This document shows, piece after piece, positions 1 to 5,512 of a stretch of DNA of 5,512 bases. The first letter of the stretch is position 1. The number at the start of each line of letters is the position of its first letter. The DNA lies in the NCBI GenBank assembly GCA_937891125.1, contig CALAEZ010000005.1:1-5512 (forward strand), in the 5' to 3' direction. The notes under the pieces are model-generated. The model did no database searches, was not told the origin of the DNA, and saw only the letters and a program-made list of their open reading frames with translations. Source of the DNA: an uncultured Treponema sp. (GTDB taxonomy: Bacteria; Spirochaetota; Spirochaetia; Treponematales; Treponemataceae). Both the position numbers and the translations under genes were made by a program.

Positions 1-1362
1 GAAACTTTACCTAAAATCATAACGAAAAGCGTGCCGGGCGCTGATTCGGCAAAAATCTTGCACAGAAGAAACGCGGCGGTACCCAAGGCACTCTGCGGCA
101 CAACGTATCCGGTCGTCATCAAGCGCGGTCAGGGCGCAGTCTTTGAGGACATGGACGGCAACACCTTTCTTGACTGGATTGGCGGCGTGGGCGTGCTGAA
201 CATCGGTTACAGCCACCCGGAAGTGGTCAAGGCGGTGCAGGAACAGGCTGAAAGCTACTTCCACACGATTTTTAACATCGTCGGCCACGAAGGCTATGTA
301 TCCCTTGCCGAGGGCTTGAACAAGACTGTGCCCTGCAAAAAGGGAGAGTCGGGCGCTGTAAAGACCTATTTTGCAAACAGCGGTGCTGAGTGCGACGAAA
401 ACGCCATCAAGGTGGCAAAAGCATATACCGGGCGCAGCAACGTCATCTGCTTTACCGGCGCTTTCCACGGCCGCACCAACCTGACGATGGCGCTCACGGC
501 AAAAAAATCCTACGCGCTCGGCATGGGACCTTTTCCGGCTGGCATTTACCGCGCGCCGTACCCCTACCTCTATCGCGCTCCTGCCGGCATGAGCGAGGCT
601 GAGGCAATCGAATACTATCTGGGAGAATTGCAGCGCGTGTTTGACGAGGGCGCACCCGCAAAAGAGACAGCATGTCTCTTGGTCGAACCGATTCAGGGCG
701 AGGGCGGCTTTATTCCGGCTCCGCTTGCCTGGGTCAAGGCTGTGCGCAAAATCTGCGACGAAAACGGCATTGTGCTGATTGCAGACGAAGTGCAGTGCGG
801 TAACTGTCGCTCAGGAAAATACTTTGTTTCCGAGTACTGGGCGGAAGCAGGCTGTGCGCCGGACATTGTAACGACAGCAAAGTCGCTCGGCGGCGGAGTA
901 CCGATAAGCGCAATTACCGCCCGCGCAGAGATTATGGACGCTGTTCCCGCAGGCACCATCGGCGGCACGTATTGCGGAAACCCGCTTGCGTGTGCGGCGG
1001 CAAACAAGGTCATGGAGATTATGAAGCGCGATGACTATGCGGCAAAGGCGCGGCACATCGGCGAACTTGTCACAGCGGGCTGGAAAAAGATGGCGGAAAC
1101 CTACGACGTTATCGGAGACATTCGCGGCATAGGCGCGATGATTGGCATTGAGTTCGTGACCGACCGCGCCACAAAAGAGCCTGCCACCGCGCTGGTGAGC
1201 AAGTTGATTCAGGCGGCATTGCAGCGCGGGCTTCTGATTGAATCGTCTGGCACGTACTCAAACGTCATTCGATTCCTCGCCCCGCTTACGATGACCGATG
1301 AGCAGACGGCGGCAGGGCTTCGCATTTTTGAGGACGCGCTCAAAGAAGCGTTGCGCGGTTAG
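1..1362 (+). CDS. Class III omega-aminotransferase, 4-aminobutyrate aminotransferase-like (5'-partial)
   Basis: PLP-dependent fold-type I transaminase, probably moving the terminal amino group of GABA or a similar omega-amino acid to 2-oxoglutarate in the cytoplasm. The frame is open to base 1 and its first residues (LPKIITKSVPGADS) resemble the N-terminus of GabT-type enzymes, so the true start lies just outside the window; the GTG at 31 is an internal valine codon. Numbering from base 1 (453 residues seen): phosphate-binding NSGAE 126-130, FHGRT 155-159, EPIQGEGGF 229-237, PLP-nitrogen Asp262 in ADEVQ, Schiff-base Lys294 in TAKSLGGG, GGTYCGNP 321-328 and Arg424 near the C-terminus. By motif alignment, Arg158, Glu234, Lys294 and Arg424 match E. 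coli GabT Arg141, Glu211, Lys268 and Arg398, and Val63 sits at the Ile50 position, which favours a GABA-type enzyme over ornithine aminotransferase. An unusual CGNC sequence follows at 266-269. Family assignment is firm; the exact substrate is inferred. 5-Aminovalerate, beta-alanine or taurine are alternatives. Confidence 0.93.
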   Translation, partial: ETLPKIITKSVPGADSAKILHRRNAAVPKALCGTTYPVVIKRGQGAVFEDMDGNTFLDWIGGVGVLNIGYSHPEVVKAVQEQAESYFHTIFNIVGHEGYVSLAEGLNKTVPCKKGESGAVKTYFANSGAECDENAIKVAKAYTGRSNVICFTGAFHGRTNLTMALTAKKSYALGMGPFPAGIYRAPYPYLYRAPAGMSEAEAIEYYLGELQRVFDEGAPAKETACLLVEPIQGEGGFIPAPLAWVKAVRKICDENGIVLIADEVQCGNCRSGKYFVSEYWAEAGCAPDIVTTAKSLGGGVPISAITARAEIMDAVPAGTIGGTYCGNPLACAAANKVMEIMKRDDYAAKARHIGELVTAGWKKMAETYDVIGDIRGIGAMIGIEFVTDRATKEPATALVSKLIQAALQRGLLIESSGTYSNVIRFLAPLTMTDEQTAAGLRIFEDALKEALRG

Positions 1363-1367
1363 GGAGG
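1361..1367 (+). promoter_or_regulatory. Ribosome binding site for the cytidylate kinase-like gene
   Basis: AGGGAGG overlaps the TAG stop of the aminotransferase and sits 5 bases before the ATG at 1373. It decides that start over the in-frame ATG at 1298, which would add 25 arginine-rich residues read out of the aminotransferase coding region. Confidence 0.8.
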
Positions 1368-1372
1368 CACGT

Positions 1373-2056
1373 ATGCAAGAAGAAACAAAAACGGGTGCGC
1401 CGCCACAAGCAGAAAAACCGCCGCTAGTCATCTCCATCGGCTGCGAATACGGCTCTGGCGGCACGGCGGTGGGCAAACTGCTTTCCGAAAAATTGGGCAT
1501 CGAATACTTTGACCGAGATTTTATTGACCGCATTATTGAACGCGTGGGCATTAGCCAGCACGTGCTTGATCTTGCAGACGCGGGCGTTGCCGTCAAAGGC
1601 ATCAGCACGAGCGTACCGAGTGCAGACGGCAAGCTGGGCGCAATCAAGTACACGAACCTGACTGACCGCCTTGTGTTCATTCAGAAGCAGGTCGTAAAAA
1701 AGCTTGCCGACCGCTTCTCCTGCGTGATTATCGGCCGCTGTGCTGACTACATTCTGCGCGACCGGGGCAATGTGCTCAACGTCTTTATCTATGCGCCGAT
1801 TGAAGCGCGCATCAAAAACACAATGGAGCAGATTGGCTGCGACCGCGAGGCGGCAGAACGTCTGATTGCGCAGAATGACGCGATGTATCACGCCCGCTAC
1901 CAGCAGATTACGGGCACCTTCCGCGGCGATCGTCACAACCGGCACATTCTGCTTGACGCAAGCCTGCTTGGCGTAGAAGGCACGGCGGATTATCTGGACG
2001 ATTTGGTGCGCCGTATGGAAATAGGACAGGCTCGCGAGCAAGGCGGGGAGAGATAA
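1373..2056 (+). CDS. Cytidylate kinase-like family protein
   Basis: 227-residue P-loop protein of the Cytidylate_kin2 type, a family related to CMP kinase but mostly without known substrates; presumably cytoplasmic. After a polar N-terminal tail (about 1-17) comes beta-strand LVISIG and the P-loop region 23-35, with EYGSGG (25-30) and GK (34-35). The family-typical EYFDRDFID follows at 44-52, then IGRCADYIL (120-128), VFIYAPIEARI (137-147, the strand and helix before the lid) and LDASLLGVEG (194-203) near the C-terminus. Most relatives have Ser-Arg just before EYGSGG; here it is Gly-Cys (23-24). The ATG at 1373 is chosen for its ribosome binding site and because homology begins around residue 18. 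The gene lies 10 bases after the aminotransferase and 4 bases before the permease, so it is within the operon. It is not the housekeeping cmk by sequence type. A nucleotide-dependent or regulatory role is possible, but no function can be assigned. Confidence 0.88.
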   Translation: MQEETKTGAPPQAEKPPLVISIGCEYGSGGTAVGKLLSEKLGIEYFDRDFIDRIIERVGISQHVLDLADAGVAVKGISTSVPSADGKLGAIKYTNLTDRLVFIQKQVVKKLADRFSCVIIGRCADYILRDRGNVLNVFIYAPIEARIKNTMEQIGCDREAAERLIAQNDAMYHARYQQITGTFRGDRHNRHILLDASLLGVEGTADYLDDLVRRMEIGQAREQGGER

Positions 2057-2060
2057 GCGT

Positions 2061-3593
2061 ATGGAAAACAAAAAGACTTCTGATTTTAACAAGGTGCTCG
2101 GCGCCTGGGATATACTGGTAATTGCCTTTGGCGCAATGATTGGCTGGGGCTGGGTTGTTTCAACCGGCAGCTGGATTCAGACCGGCGGCATTTTAGGCGC
2201 GGCGCTGGGCTTTGTGGCGGGCGGCATTATGGTCTTCTTTGTCGGCCTGACCTATGCGGAGCTTACAGCGGCTATGCCGCAGTGTGGCGGAGAGCATGTG
2301 TTCAGTCACCGCGCGATGGGGCCGGTCGGCTCCTTTGTCTGCACGTGGGCGATTATCTTAGGCTATGTGAGCGTTGCCTGTTTTGAAGCCTGTGCGCTTC
2401 CGACAATCATCACCTATATCTATCCGGCCTTTCTGAAAGGTTATCTGTACACGGTTGCGGGCTTTGACATTTACGCTTCTTGGCTTGCTGTTGCGGTCAT
2501 CACGGCGATTTTAATCACCTGGATAAACATCCGCGGCGTAAAGACGGCGGCAATTCTGCAGACCGTGCTTACGGTCGTCATCGGAGCGGTCGGCATCCTT
2601 TTGATGATTGCTTCGGGCTTTAGCGGCAGCGCCTCAAACGTGAGCGGACAGCTTTTTAACGACAATGCGGGCATCATCACATCGGTCTTCCGCGTGGCAC
2701 TCATCACTCCGTTCTTCTTCATCGGCTTTGACGTGATTCCGCAGGCAGCGGAAGAAATCAACGTTGACTTAAAGAAAATCGGAAAGATTCTGATTCTTTC
2801 GATTGTACTTGCAGTTGCCTTCTACGGCTTTGTGGTACTTGCAGTTGGCTTTGTCATGTCGGCAAAGGACATTGCGCTTTCACAGGACGGAAGCGGACTG
2901 GTTACGGCGGATGCGATGGCAAAGGCATTCGGCAGCACGGCGATGAGCAAGGTGCTGATTATCGGCGGCATGTGCGGCATCATCACCAGCTGGAACTCCT
3001 TTTTGATGGGCGGAAGCCGCGCCATGTATTCGATGGCAGAATCCTATATGATTCCAAAGTTCTTTTCTGCGCTGCATCCGCGCTTTAAGACACCGGTCAA
3101 CGCGCTCTATCTTGTCGGAGCTCTCACCGTGCTTGCGCCTTTTGCCGGCAGAAAGATGCTTGTGTGGGTCGTTGATGCGGGAAACTTCGGCTGCTGCGTT
3201 GCATACTGCCTTGTCGCTGTGTCCTTCCTGATTCTGCGGAAGAAAGAGCCTGACTTGGCTCGTCCATACAAGGTTCCGCTCGCAACACTTGTCGGCACAC
3301 TGGCTGTCGCAATGTCTGGCTTTATGGTCATCTGCTACATGGTGCCTGCATCGGGAAGCGCGCTTGTGCCGCAGGAATGGGGCATTGCAGGCGGCTGGGT
3401 ATTGCTCGGCGTGCTCTTCTTTGTGCTTGCAAAGTACAAATACCGCGAGCAGTTCGGGCTTTTAGTCAACATCATTTCGCCCGACGATGCGCGCGCATTG
3501 CAGGCAAGCAATTCAGAGCTTTCCGCCGCGCTTGACCGCGCTATTGAAGACGCGATTACCTTTGCGATTCGGAACAGAGGTGTGGCGCTATGA
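2061..3593 (+). CDS. APC-family amino acid permease, 12 TM
   Basis: 510-residue inner-membrane transporter of the amino acid-polyamine-organocation superfamily, expected to import (or exchange) an amino acid or amine with LeuT fold. About 12 hydrophobic segments are visible, near residues 15-38, 42-66, 91-118, 136-158, 163-187, 208-228, 242-267, 296-320, 343-363, 370-393, 403-428 and 439-457. TM1 carries the substrate-site loop as GAMIGWGWVVSTG (24-36) in place of the common GxxIGSGIF pattern. TM6 has FFFIGFDVIPQAAEE (218-232), typical of the superfamily's TM6 hinge. A hydrophilic tail of about 50 residues (461-510) follows the last TM. The ATG at 2061 is 4 bases after the kinase-like stop, with GGGAG at 2046-2050 upstream. 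The stop overlaps the dehydrogenase start (ATGA). Position between an omega-aminotransferase and an alcohol dehydrogenase suggests it supplies their substrate, perhaps GABA; this is context only. Substrate cannot be read from sequence. Confidence 0.93.
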   Translation: MENKKTSDFNKVLGAWDILVIAFGAMIGWGWVVSTGSWIQTGGILGAALGFVAGGIMVFFVGLTYAELTAAMPQCGGEHVFSHRAMGPVGSFVCTWAIILGYVSVACFEACALPTIITYIYPAFLKGYLYTVAGFDIYASWLAVAVITAILITWINIRGVKTAAILQTVLTVVIGAVGILLMIASGFSGSASNVSGQLFNDNAGIITSVFRVALITPFFFIGFDVIPQAAEEINVDLKKIGKILILSIVLAVAFYGFVVLAVGFVMSAKDIALSQDGSGLVTADAMAKAFGSTAMSKVLIIGGMCGIITSWNSFLMGGSRAMYSMAESYMIPKFFSALHPRFKTPVNALYLVGALTVLAPFAGRKMLVWVVDAGNFGCCVAYCLVAVSFLILRKKEPDLARPYKVPLATLVGTLAVAMSGFMVICYMVPASGSALVPQEWGIAGGWVLLGVLFFVLAKYKYREQFGLLVNIISPDDARALQASNSELSAALDRAIEDAITFAIRNRGVAL

Positions 3594-4819
3594 GTGAAGC
3601 TTCTGCGTGGAACTTTAATCTTCCGGTCAACATTGTTTTTGGTTGCGGTCGCGTGGCAGAAGCCGGCGCACTTGCAAAGCCCTACGGCACAAAGGCGCTT
3701 GTGGTGACCGGCTCGAGCAGCACCAAAAAGAGCGGCCTTTTAGACCGCGTGACTTCCTCGCTTGCAGAAGCAGGCATTGCTTGTGCGATTTTTGACCGCG
3801 TGCAGCAGAACCCGCTTACCACGACGGCGGAGGCGGGAGCTGCTTTTGCCACTGAAAACGGCTGCGACCTGATTGTGGCAGTCGGTGGCGGCTCGGTGAT
3901 TGACTGCGCCAAGGGCATTGCCTTTCTTGCAGTCAATGACGGCGACATAAGCGACTACATCTTTGGCCGCCGGGTAAGCGACCGTGCACTGCCGCTTATG
4001 GCGATTCCTACTACCTGCGGCGCCGGGAGCGAAGGAAACGGCTTTGCCGTGCTGACAAATCCGAGTAACGGCGACAAAAAGAGCCTGCGCTGTGCCGCAA
4101 TTGTGCCGAAAGTGTCGATTGTAGACCCTGAGTGCATGATGACGATGCCGCCGCGTGTGCTTGCATCCGTCGGCTTTGATGCGCTCTGCCACTGCATGGA
4201 AGCCTACACGGCAAACAAGGCTCAGCCCTTTACCGATGCGCTCTGCCTGTATGCAATCAAGCTGCTTTCAGAGCACCTGCTTCCGCTCTATCAGGCCGTT
4301 GCTGGCGGCACGGCTGCGACGAGCGAGGCGCTGCGCCCCGCATGGGAATCTCTTTGCGCGGCGGCAACGATTGGCGGCATGGCTATCGGGCAGTGCGGCG
4401 TGACGCTCTCTCACGGCATGGAGCATCCGGCAAGCGGCTTAAAAAATATCGTGCACGGGCAGGGGCTTGCCGCGCTCACGCCAGCGGTGACTGCGTTTAT
4501 CGTGCAGAAACTGCAAGGCGCAGCTGCCGGAGCTTGCGACACAGTGCCGACAGTCGGTGCGCAGGCTGTTGCCGCAGGCAAGTTTGCGGAAATTGCGCGT
4601 CTGCTCGGCGGAAGCGGACTTTCCGACTGCGCTGACCGAATCCGTGTGCTTGTTACCGAGCTGGGACTGACTGCATCGCTCGGAGATTTAGGGCTTAGCG
4701 AATCTGACATTCCCTGGATGACCGCAAACTGCCTCAAAGTCTCGGCCGGAAATCTTACGAATACGCCAGTCGCCGTGACCGAAGCGGACATCGCCGCAAT
4801 CTACAAGGAGGCGCTGTAA
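3590..4819 (+). CDS. Iron-containing (group III) alcohol dehydrogenase; candidate semialdehyde reductase
   Basis: 409-residue NAD(P)-dependent dehydrogenase of the Fe-ADH family, closer to the butanol dehydrogenase/FucO type than to short 4-hydroxybutyrate dehydrogenases. The N-terminal Rossmann-like domain has FGCGRV (17-22), the dinucleotide motif GGGSVIDCAK (99-108) and TTCGAGSE (141-148). The C-terminal helical domain supplies the metal ligands, matched to FucO Asp196, His200, His263 and His277: Asp197 and His201 in GFDALCHCMEAY, His275 in LSHGMEHP and His289 in IVHGQG; His279 matches FucO His267. All ligands are present, so the enzyme should be active. The family motif usually reads GTGSE; here it is GAGSE. 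A small-residue-rich stretch at about 305-330 looks longer than in relatives. The ATG at 3590 overlaps the permease stop by 4 bases, with AGAGG at 3576-3580. Beside a GABA-type transaminase, reduction of succinate semialdehyde to 4-hydroxybutyrate is the favoured role. Sulfoacetaldehyde, malonate semialdehyde or glutarate semialdehyde are alternatives. Confidence 0.94.
   Translation: MSEASAWNFNLPVNIVFGCGRVAEAGALAKPYGTKALVVTGSSSTKKSGLLDRVTSSLAEAGIACAIFDRVQQNPLTTTAEAGAAFATENGCDLIVAVGGGSVIDCAKGIAFLAVNDGDISDYIFGRRVSDRALPLMAIPTTCGAGSEGNGFAVLTNPSNGDKKSLRCAAIVPKVSIVDPECMMTMPPRVLASVGFDALCHCMEAYTANKAQPFTDALCLYAIKLLSEHLLPLYQAVAGGTAATSEALRPAWESLCAAATIGGMAIGQCGVTLSHGMEHPASGLKNIVHGQGLAALTPAVTAFIVQKLQGAAAGACDTVPTVGAQAVAAGKFAEIARLLGGSGLSDCADRIRVLVTELGLTASLGDLGLSESDIPWMTANCLKVSAGNLTNTPVAVTEADIAAIYKEAL
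4805..4811 (+). promoter_or_regulatory. Ribosome binding site inside the dehydrogenase end, for the GNAT gene
   Basis: AAGGAGG, a near-perfect Shine-Dalgarno sequence, lies within the last codons of the dehydrogenase, 7 bases before the ATG at 4819. Stop and start overlap as TAATG, so the acetyltransferase is probably translationally coupled to the dehydrogenase. Confidence 0.75.
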
Positions 4820-5301
4820 TGAATGCTGTTACCGTGCGCACTGCCACAAAAGCGGATTTTGCCCAGGTATTTCCGCTGATACAGGCGCTCTGGAGCTACA
4901 ACGTGTATGACGAAGCGGCGACGCGGGCAGTGTACGAGCAGATTGTGCGCGACGCACAATGTGGCGGGCAGAGCCACAGTTTTGCCTTTGTCGCGCGGAA
5001 GCGCGATGAAGCGGAACGTGCCGACGGCGGTGACATCATCGGCTTTTGCCACGGCGATTTTTTTAACACGCTCTGGATGTGCGGAAAAACCTGCTACCTC
5101 TCTGGCATCATCACGGCAGAAAGCGAACGCAAACGCGGTGTCGGCTCTGCTATGCTGGCCGCCGTCAAGGCGGTTGCCCGTGAGCGCGGGGCAAAGGCAA
5201 TCATTTTGGAATCGGGCTTGTCGCGCACGGAAGCGCACCGCTTCTACGAGGCGCACGGCTTTGAAAAAACTTGCTATGGGTTTGAGCTGACGCTGGGGTA
5301 G
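4819..5301 (+). CDS. GNAT-family N-acetyltransferase
   Basis: 160-residue single-domain GNAT enzyme, expected to transfer acetyl from acetyl-CoA to an amine on a small molecule or protein in the cytoplasm. The N-terminus VTVRTATKADFAQVFPLI (4-21) is the usual first strand and helix. Motif A lies at about 92-123, with the strand CYLSGIITAE followed by the pyrophosphate-binding loop RKRGVGS (104-110, pattern R/Q-x-x-G-x-G/A). Motif B is seen at about 126-155, with IILESG followed by AHRFYEAHGFEK, where Tyr143 is the usual general-acid candidate. Length is normal for the family and no extra domain is present. The start overlaps the dehydrogenase stop by one base and has a strong ribosome binding site. 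The substrate cannot be predicted. Its coupling to a catabolic dehydrogenase may mean acetylation of a pathway amine or of an enzyme, or may simply be co-transcription. Confidence 0.9.
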   Translation: MNAVTVRTATKADFAQVFPLIQALWSYNVYDEAATRAVYEQIVRDAQCGGQSHSFAFVARKRDEAERADGGDIIGFCHGDFFNTLWMCGKTCYLSGIITAESERKRGVGSAMLAAVKAVARERGAKAIILESGLSRTEAHRFYEAHGFEKTCYGFELTLG

Positions 5302-5330
5302 CGGGCGCTTTTCATACCATGAATTTTTTT

Positions 5331-5335
5331 AGGAG
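5331..5335 (+). promoter_or_regulatory. Ribosome binding site for the AGCS symporter gene
   Basis: AGGAG, directly after a run of seven T (5324-5330), lies 5 bases before the ATG at 5341 and supports that start for the truncated symporter gene. No -35/-10 pair is evident in the 39-base gap between 5302 and 5340. Confidence 0.7.
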
Positions 5336-5340
5336 TAACT

Positions 5341-5495
5341 ATGCTTGATTTTCTTACGCGCGCGAACGCCGCCGTAAACGGCGTGGTCTGGGGGACGGCG
5401 GGAATCGCGCTGCTTCTGCTTGCTGGAATCGTGATGACCTGCGTGAACCGCGGCTTCCAGTTCGCGCACGCGGGCTTCTGGCAAAAAAGACCGTC
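5341..5495 (+). CDS. Sodium:alanine/glycine symporter (AGCS family), N-terminal fragment (3'-partial)
   Basis: Only the first 51 codons are genuine; the frame stays open to 5512, but everything past 5495 is adapter. The fragment starts MLDFLTRANAAVNGVVWG, followed by a hydrophobic first TM segment (about 16-34) and then NRGFQFAHAGFW (36-47). This order (short helix, VNxxVWG, TM1, then a basic/aromatic FxQFxxxGxW segment) is characteristic of alanine/glycine:cation symporters (AgcS/AlsT type), inner-membrane proteins that take up alanine or glycine with Na+ and are usually about 450-500 residues. It lies 39 bases after the GNAT gene on the same strand, so it may be the next operon member. The residues after Trp47 are doubtful, because a one-base indel in the A-run at 5483-5488 would restore a more family-like ending. 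Family call rests on a short stretch. Confidence 0.75.
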
Positions 5496-5512
5496 AGATC
5501 GGAAGAGCACAC
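5496..5512 (+). other. Untrimmed Illumina TruSeq adapter at contig end
   Basis: The final 17 bases, AGATCGGAAGAGCACAC, equal the first 17 bases of the standard Illumina TruSeq read-1 3' adapter. They are a sequencing artefact, not genome. They extend the symporter frame by six false residues and open a false reverse-strand frame. The contig should be treated as ending at 5495, and the bases just before it may have low read support. Confidence 0.96.

Noticed and set aside
1298..1372. N-terminal extension of the kinase-like protein from the ATG at 1298
   Set aside because: It overlaps the aminotransferase C-terminal coding region, encodes arginine-rich non-homologous residues, and the ATG at 1373 has a strong ribosome binding site.
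1424..2092. Long reverse-strand open frame of about 220 codons opposite the kinase-like gene, and similar antisense frames elsewhere
   Set aside because: These lie fully opposite well-supported genes, show no recognisable domain or ribosome binding site, and are expected shadows of GC-rich coding DNA.
2805..2847. Direct repeat of GTACTTGCAGTTG, two copies 30 bases apart
   Set aside because: Both copies encode Val-Leu-Ala-Val within a membrane helix of the permease. This is adequately explained by coding of similar hydrophobic residues; no third copy was seen.
5311..5330. Possible rho-independent terminator: TTCAT/ATGAA stem with an ACC loop followed by seven T, between the GNAT and symporter genes
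   Set aside because: The stem is only 5 bp with a single G-C pair, too weak for an intrinsic terminator. The T-run leads straight into the symporter ribosome binding site. A second inverted repeat at 5300-5309 (AGCGGGCGCT) is equally short.
5319..5348. Tiny open frame (ATG at 5319, 9 codons plus stop) overlapping the symporter start, considered as a leader peptide
   Set aside because: It has no ribosome binding site, and no run of regulatory codons or attenuator structure follows it.
1..5495. Defence system, CRISPR array, mobile element, phage or toxin-antitoxin locus
   Set aside because: All sequence up to the adapter is accounted for by metabolic, transport and small enzyme genes. No repeats, transposase, nuclease or integrase motifs were found.

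Overview
This looks like a complete short metagenome-type contig. Every gene is on the + strand and tightly packed. The last 17 bases (5496-5512) match the start of the Illumina TruSeq read-1 adapter, so the biological sequence ends at about 5495. The DNA is fairly GC-rich. The gene content (omega-amino-acid aminotransferase, iron-dependent alcohol dehydrogenase, cytidylate kinase-like protein, APC and AGCS amino-acid transporters) points to an anaerobic, amino-acid-fermenting bacterium, such as a gut or rumen clostridium, Negativicute, Synergistota member or treponeme. The sequence alone does not let me choose among these. No rRNA, tRNA, mobile element, CRISPR array or phage gene was seen.

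Layout: (1) 1-1362, class III aminotransferase, GABA-transaminase type, whose 5' end is cut off by the window edge; (2) 1373-2056, cytidylate kinase-like P-loop protein; (3) 2061-3593, 12-TM APC-family amino-acid permease; (4) 3590-4819, iron-containing alcohol dehydrogenase; (5) 4819-5301, GNAT acetyltransferase; (6) from 5341, the first ~51 residues of an AGCS-type sodium:alanine/glycine symporter, running into the contig end. Gaps between genes 1-5 are 10, 4, -4 and -1 bases, so they almost certainly form one transcript. The 39-base gap before gene 6 contains a ribosome binding site but no convincing promoter or terminator. No stretch longer than 40 bases lacks a gene.

How the genes may work together (inference): the permease imports an omega-amino acid, the aminotransferase converts it to a semialdehyde, and the iron-dependent dehydrogenase reduces the semialdehyde to a hydroxy acid, re-oxidising NAD(P)H. 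The aminotransferase keeps the residues expected of a GABA:2-oxoglutarate enzyme, so GABA -> succinate semialdehyde -> 4-hydroxybutyrate is the favoured route. 5-Aminovalerate, beta-alanine and taurine remain possible substrates. The kinase-like and acetyltransferase proteins have no obvious catalytic place in this route and are the least explained members of the cluster.
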